DNA of 64,000 nucleotides from an uncultured Lachnospiraceae bacterium (GTDB lineage Bacteria > Bacillota > Clostridia > Lachnospirales > Lachnospiraceae): assembly GCA_902781215.1 (NCBI GenBank), contig CACZIO010000004.1, positions 1 to 64,000 of the forward strand. The letters are read 5' to 3'. Below the pieces are notes generated by a model. It was given only the letters and a program-made list of their open reading frames with translations. It made no database searches and was not told the origin of the DNA. A program made the translations under genes and the position numbers. Within the stretch, counting starts at the first letter, position 1. Every line of letters starts with the position of its first letter. Below are positions 61,343-64,000 of the stretch, piece after piece.

Positions 61343-61884
61343 TATTTCAGCTCCATGGTGCGGACCACTTCCATATTCTGCATGATATAGGTCGCCAGCG
61401 ATACGATGGTCAGTACCAGGGCGATCCACATGACGATGGTCGTCACGAGCTGGAGGGCCGGGATATTCATGATCATCAGGATGATCATGATCATCTGGAA
61501 GGTGGTCTTCCACTTGCCCCAGTAGTTGGCGGCGATGACAATGCCGTGCTCTGTCGCGATCAGGCGAAAACCGCTGATGATGAACTCTCTGGCCACAATG
61601 ATCACGACGATCCAGGAGGGGATCCTGCCCAGTTCGATCAGGCAGATCATGCCGGAGATCGTCAGGATCTTGTCCGCCAGCGGATCCATAAACTTACCAA
61701 ACGTGGTGACCAGCTGATACTTTCTGGCGATCTTTCCGTCGAGCAGGTCTGTCAGGGACGCAATGATAAACAGCGCCAGAGCGATCCACTTCATGGAGTC
61801 ATTCGCCTTGGAGAGCAACAGAAAAACAACAAAAAACGGAACCAGAATCACTCTCAGTACTGTCAGTTTATTCGGCAGATTCAC
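61342..61884 (-). CDS. pgsA: CDP-diacylglycerol-glycerol-3-phosphate 3-phosphatidyltransferase
   Basis: A 180-residue integral membrane enzyme that commits CDP-diacylglycerol to phosphatidylglycerol. The CDP-alcohol phosphotransferase motif is intact in LLDGKIARKYQLVTTFGKF followed by MDPLADK. Opening NLPNKLTVLRVILVPFF is standard. The start is the GTG at 61884, since AAGGAG lies five bases upstream; longer frames with ATG are out of register with the family. It lies between rimO and thiN. Confidence 0.95.
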   Translation of the reverse strand: MNLPNKLTVLRVILVPFFVVFLLLSKANDSMKWIALALFIIASLTDLLDGKIARKYQLVTTFGKFMDPLADKILTISGMICLIELGRIPSWIVVIIVAREFIISGFRLIATEHGIVIAANYWGKWKTTFQMIMIILMIMNIPALQLVTTIVMWIALVLTIVSLATYIMQNMEVVRTMELK

Positions 61885-61985
61885 AGCTACTCCTTTCTGT
61901 TCCGGCATGCGCATCCATGTCGAAAAACAAGCATACAGCGCCGGCACAAGACCGGCTGATAAATCTGAACCATGGCGGTTCTTTT

Positions 61986-63401
61986 TTACTCCGCGGGTAC
62001 ACCGATCAGGTCATACTGGTCGGATCCCGTGATCCTGACGTTGATAAACTCGCCGGACATCAGCTCCCGCCCCGTCTCAACGAACAGGATACCGTCGACG
62101 CCGGGAGCGTCCATGTAGGTACGGGCTGTATAGACATCCTCGCCGACGATCCTGCCCTCGATGATGGCCTCTACGACCCTGCCCTTCATGCGGCGGGCCT
62201 TGCGGAAGGCGATCTCCTGCTGCAGGAGCATCAGGTCCTTTCTGCGCTTTTTCTTGACGGGGGCCGGGATCTGGACGGGCATCTTCGCCGCCGGCGTTCC
62301 CTCCTCTCTGGAATAGGCGAACACGCCCAGCCGGTCGAATTTCATCCGGCGAACGAAGGAACGCAGGGTCTTGTGGTCCTTCTCCAGCTCACCGGGAAAG
62401 CCCGAGATCAGGGTCGTCCGGATACAGATATCCGGAATCTCCTGCCTCAGGAGGCCGACGATGTTTTCCAGGTCCCTGCGGTTGGTGCGGCGCCCCATCC
62501 TGCGCAGGACATCGTCCGACGCGTGCTGGATGGGCATATCGATATAGTGGAGGACCTTGGGCTCATCCCTCATGGTCCTGATCAGTTCGGGCGTGATCTC
62601 CTCCGGATAGCAGTAGAGCAGGCGGATCCAGTGGATGCCGTCGATCCTGGCCAGCGCACGGAGCAGGTCGGGAAGTTTCTTCTCACCGTAGAGGTCTGTG
62701 CCGTAGAGGGTGGTCTCCTGGGCGACCAGGATGAGCTCCCGCACCCCCTGGGCCGCCAGGTCCTCCGCCGTCTTGAGGATCTGTTCCATGGGAAGGCTGC
62801 GGTAAGGTCCGCGGATCGACGGGATCACGCAGTAGGTGCAGTATTTGCTGCAGCCCTCCGCGATGCGCAGGTAGCCGCTGCCGCTGGCGGTCGTCAGGAC
62901 ACGGTTCACATGGGCGCGCGGCATCCTCTTCAGGTCGTTGAGGCGCACCAGGGCGGCGTCCTGCTCCGGGATTTCCGCCGGCTCTGCCTGACCGCCTTCT
63001 CCGGAAGAAAGGGCCTCCCTTTCCGCCCGGCTGTCATCCTGTCCTTTTCTGCGCAGGACTTCCTCCAGTGTCTCCAGCAGGGTCTCCTGCGCCGTGGTCC
63101 CGATGATGGCATCCACCTCCGGGATCTCCTTCCGGATCTCTTCGCTGTAGCGCTGGGCCAGACATCCGGTCACCACCAGGGCTTTCAGCTGTCCGCCCGT
63201 TCTCCGCGGCGCCAGCTCCAGGATGCTGTCGATGCTCTCTTTTTTCGCATCATTGATGAAGCAGCAGGTATTGACGATCGCCGCCTCTGCTGCCTCTTCA
63301 TCATCCGTGATCTCATAGCCCGCCTGCGTCAGGTCTCCCAGCATCTCCTCCGAATCCACCAGGTTTTTATCGCATCCCAGTGAGACAAACAGGATCTTCA
63401 T
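61986..63401 (-). CDS. rimO: Ribosomal protein S12 methylthiotransferase RimO
   Basis: A 471-residue radical SAM enzyme that adds a methylthio group to an aspartate of ribosomal protein S12. Three Cys of the N-terminal cluster (in VSLGCDKNLVDSEE, VNTCCFI, VTGCLAQRY), the SAM cluster AEGCSKYCTYCVIPSIRG (about 184-191) and a C-terminal TRAM domain are present. Residues about 119-155 are an extra charged stretch (SRAEREALSSGEGGQAEPAE). Its start overlaps the rpoZ stop (ATGA). Confidence 0.95.
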   Translation of the reverse strand: MKILFVSLGCDKNLVDSEEMLGDLTQAGYEITDDEEAAEAAIVNTCCFINDAKKESIDSILELAPRRTGGQLKALVVTGCLAQRYSEEIRKEIPEVDAIIGTTAQETLLETLEEVLRRKGQDDSRAEREALSSGEGGQAEPAEIPEQDAALVRLNDLKRMPRAHVNRVLTTASGSGYLRIAEGCSKYCTYCVIPSIRGPYRSLPMEQILKTAEDLAAQGVRELILVAQETTLYGTDLYGEKKLPDLLRALARIDGIHWIRLLYCYPEEITPELIRTMRDEPKVLHYIDMPIQHASDDVLRRMGRRTNRRDLENIVGLLRQEIPDICIRTTLISGFPGELEKDHKTLRSFVRRMKFDRLGVFAYSREEGTPAAKMPVQIPAPVKKKRRKDLMLLQQEIAFRKARRMKGRVVEAIIEGRIVGEDVYTARTYMDAPGVDGILFVETGRELMSGEFINVRITGSDQYDLIGVPAE

Positions 63402-63919
63402 TCTGTCACTTCCTCTTCAGCAGCTTCTTCTGCAGGACCCTCTTCCGCGGAAATCTCATCTGCCGGCGCGCCGGAAGCCGCATCCGCAGCCACATCCTCA
63501 ACAGCCTCTGCGGCTGCTGCAGCTGTATCCTCAGTGCCGGCCTCTGCCGCCACGGTCTCCTCCGCTGCAGCTTCTGTTTCCATGCTCTCCGCGCTGGCAC
63601 TTTCAAGGACCGCTTCATCGGAACCGGTCTCTTCCCCATCTGCCTCCGCGGGCGCGTCAGTCAGGATCTCATATTCCTCTTCGACCTCGTCCTCTGCCAG
63701 GATCCGGATCTCCGCCTGGTTGAGCTCGTCGACGGCAATGGACAGGGGCTTCTCACCTCTGGAGACCTTGACCAGCGGCTCGTCGCCGTCCACGATCTGA
63801 CGCGCGCGCTTGGCGGTCGCCATGACGATGGAATAACGGCTGTTGATGACAGGGGTCTCTCCCTCTTCGACATTCTTGTTGACAACTTCCATAAGATCCA
63901 CGTAGGACGGATGAATCAT
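63398..63919 (-). CDS. rpoZ: RNA polymerase omega subunit with a long acidic tail
   Basis: A 173-residue omega subunit. The first 85 residues are the conserved part (MIHPSYVDLMEVVNKNVEEG, NSRYSIVMATAKRARQIVDG, KPLSIAVDELNQAEIRIL). The remaining 85 are almost only Ala, Glu, Asp, Thr and Ser, ending EEAAEEEVTE. Ordinary omega subunits have 70-100 residues. It assists assembly of RNA polymerase. AAAGG precedes the start. It overlaps rimO by four bases, forming the run rpoZ-rimO-pgsA-thiN. Confidence 0.88.
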   Translation of the reverse strand: MIHPSYVDLMEVVNKNVEEGETPVINSRYSIVMATAKRARQIVDGDEPLVKVSRGEKPLSIAVDELNQAEIRILAEDEVEEEYEILTDAPAEADGEETGSDEAVLESASAESMETEAAAEETVAAEAGTEDTAAAAAEAVEDVAADAASGAPADEISAEEGPAEEAAEEEVTE

Positions 63920-63945
63920 AAAAATAAACCTTTCCTTTCCTCAGT

Positions 63946-63993
63946 AAATATATATCTATTAAAATGTATATCTGTTAAAAATGTATATCTGTC
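63946..63993. repeat. AT-rich triplicated motif upstream of rpoZ
   Basis: Three imperfect copies of AAAATGTATATCTGTT (63946-63960, 63961-63976, 63977-63993) before the rpoZ gene, near its probable promoter. Confidence 0.6.
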
Positions 63994-64000
63994 AATACAC

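Overview
The window looks like a stretch of chromosome from a fairly GC-rich anaerobic Firmicute, most likely of the Lachnospiraceae/Clostridia type. The evidence is gene content and order: pyruvate phosphate dikinase, type III glutamine synthetase, HemW next to LepA, the L31-YqhQ(DUF1385)-PrmC-PrfA block, Rel next to an MBL hydrolase, a perfect CIRCE operator before groES-groEL, and strong AGGAGG ribosome sites. Almost every gene lies on the reverse strand. The long open frames opposite them are shadows caused by GC-rich codon use. I found no rRNA, tRNA, CRISPR array, phage or IS transposase.

Layout. 1-11 kb: start of an ABC ATPase gene, a membrane-anchored stub resembling the HemZ N-terminus, an MBL hydrolase, Rel, GroEL/GroES with CIRCE, a small unknown gene behind a palindromic operator, PpdK and a GDPD-like protein. 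11.5-21.5 kb: an ABC-F ATPase, a polyphosphate pair (Ppk1, Ppx/GppA-like), and the translation block prfA-prmC-yqhQ-rpmE. 21.9-34.7 kb is accessory: an FRG-domain protein, a CotH-like kinase, a 1925-residue Ig-repeat surface protein, then a small membrane protein, a transmembrane Ser/Thr kinase and a PP2C phosphatase, with a divergent XRE regulator. 34.8-38.3 kb: P1-family peptidase, CoaX, CoaBC. 38.4-42.5 kb: Memo-AMMECR1 fusion, AmmeMemoRadiSam radical SAM enzyme, a second radical SAM/SPASM enzyme and a small YGPP-repeat lipoprotein, packed as one operon. 42.6-47.5 kb: MATE pump, HemW, LepA. 47.5-56.1 kb: a hybrid transport operon with two sugar-type permeases, an HlyD-like adaptor, a MacB-core-like protein and a large binding lipoprotein, with no ATPase. 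56.4-64 kb: GpmI, a frameshifted glnN, and the run rpoZ-rimO-pgsA-thiN.

Three things stand out. (1) The YGPP lipoprotein / radical SAM-SPASM / AmmeMemoRadiSam operon joins a protein-modifying enzyme and its probable substrate to a widespread system of unknown function. (2) Two families of structured intergenic elements keep their pairing while stem sequences change. One family (four copies) sits inside operons, just before the ribosome site of the next gene. The other (two copies) has a terminal stem that overlaps the stop codon of the preceding reverse-strand gene. (3) Many conserved enzymes here carry hydrophilic low-complexity insertions not usual for their families (Ppk1, PrmC, RimO, ThiN, YqhQ, RpoZ, the radical SAM enzyme and transport proteins).

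Functional calls rest on recognising motifs and gene order by eye; no database search was run.
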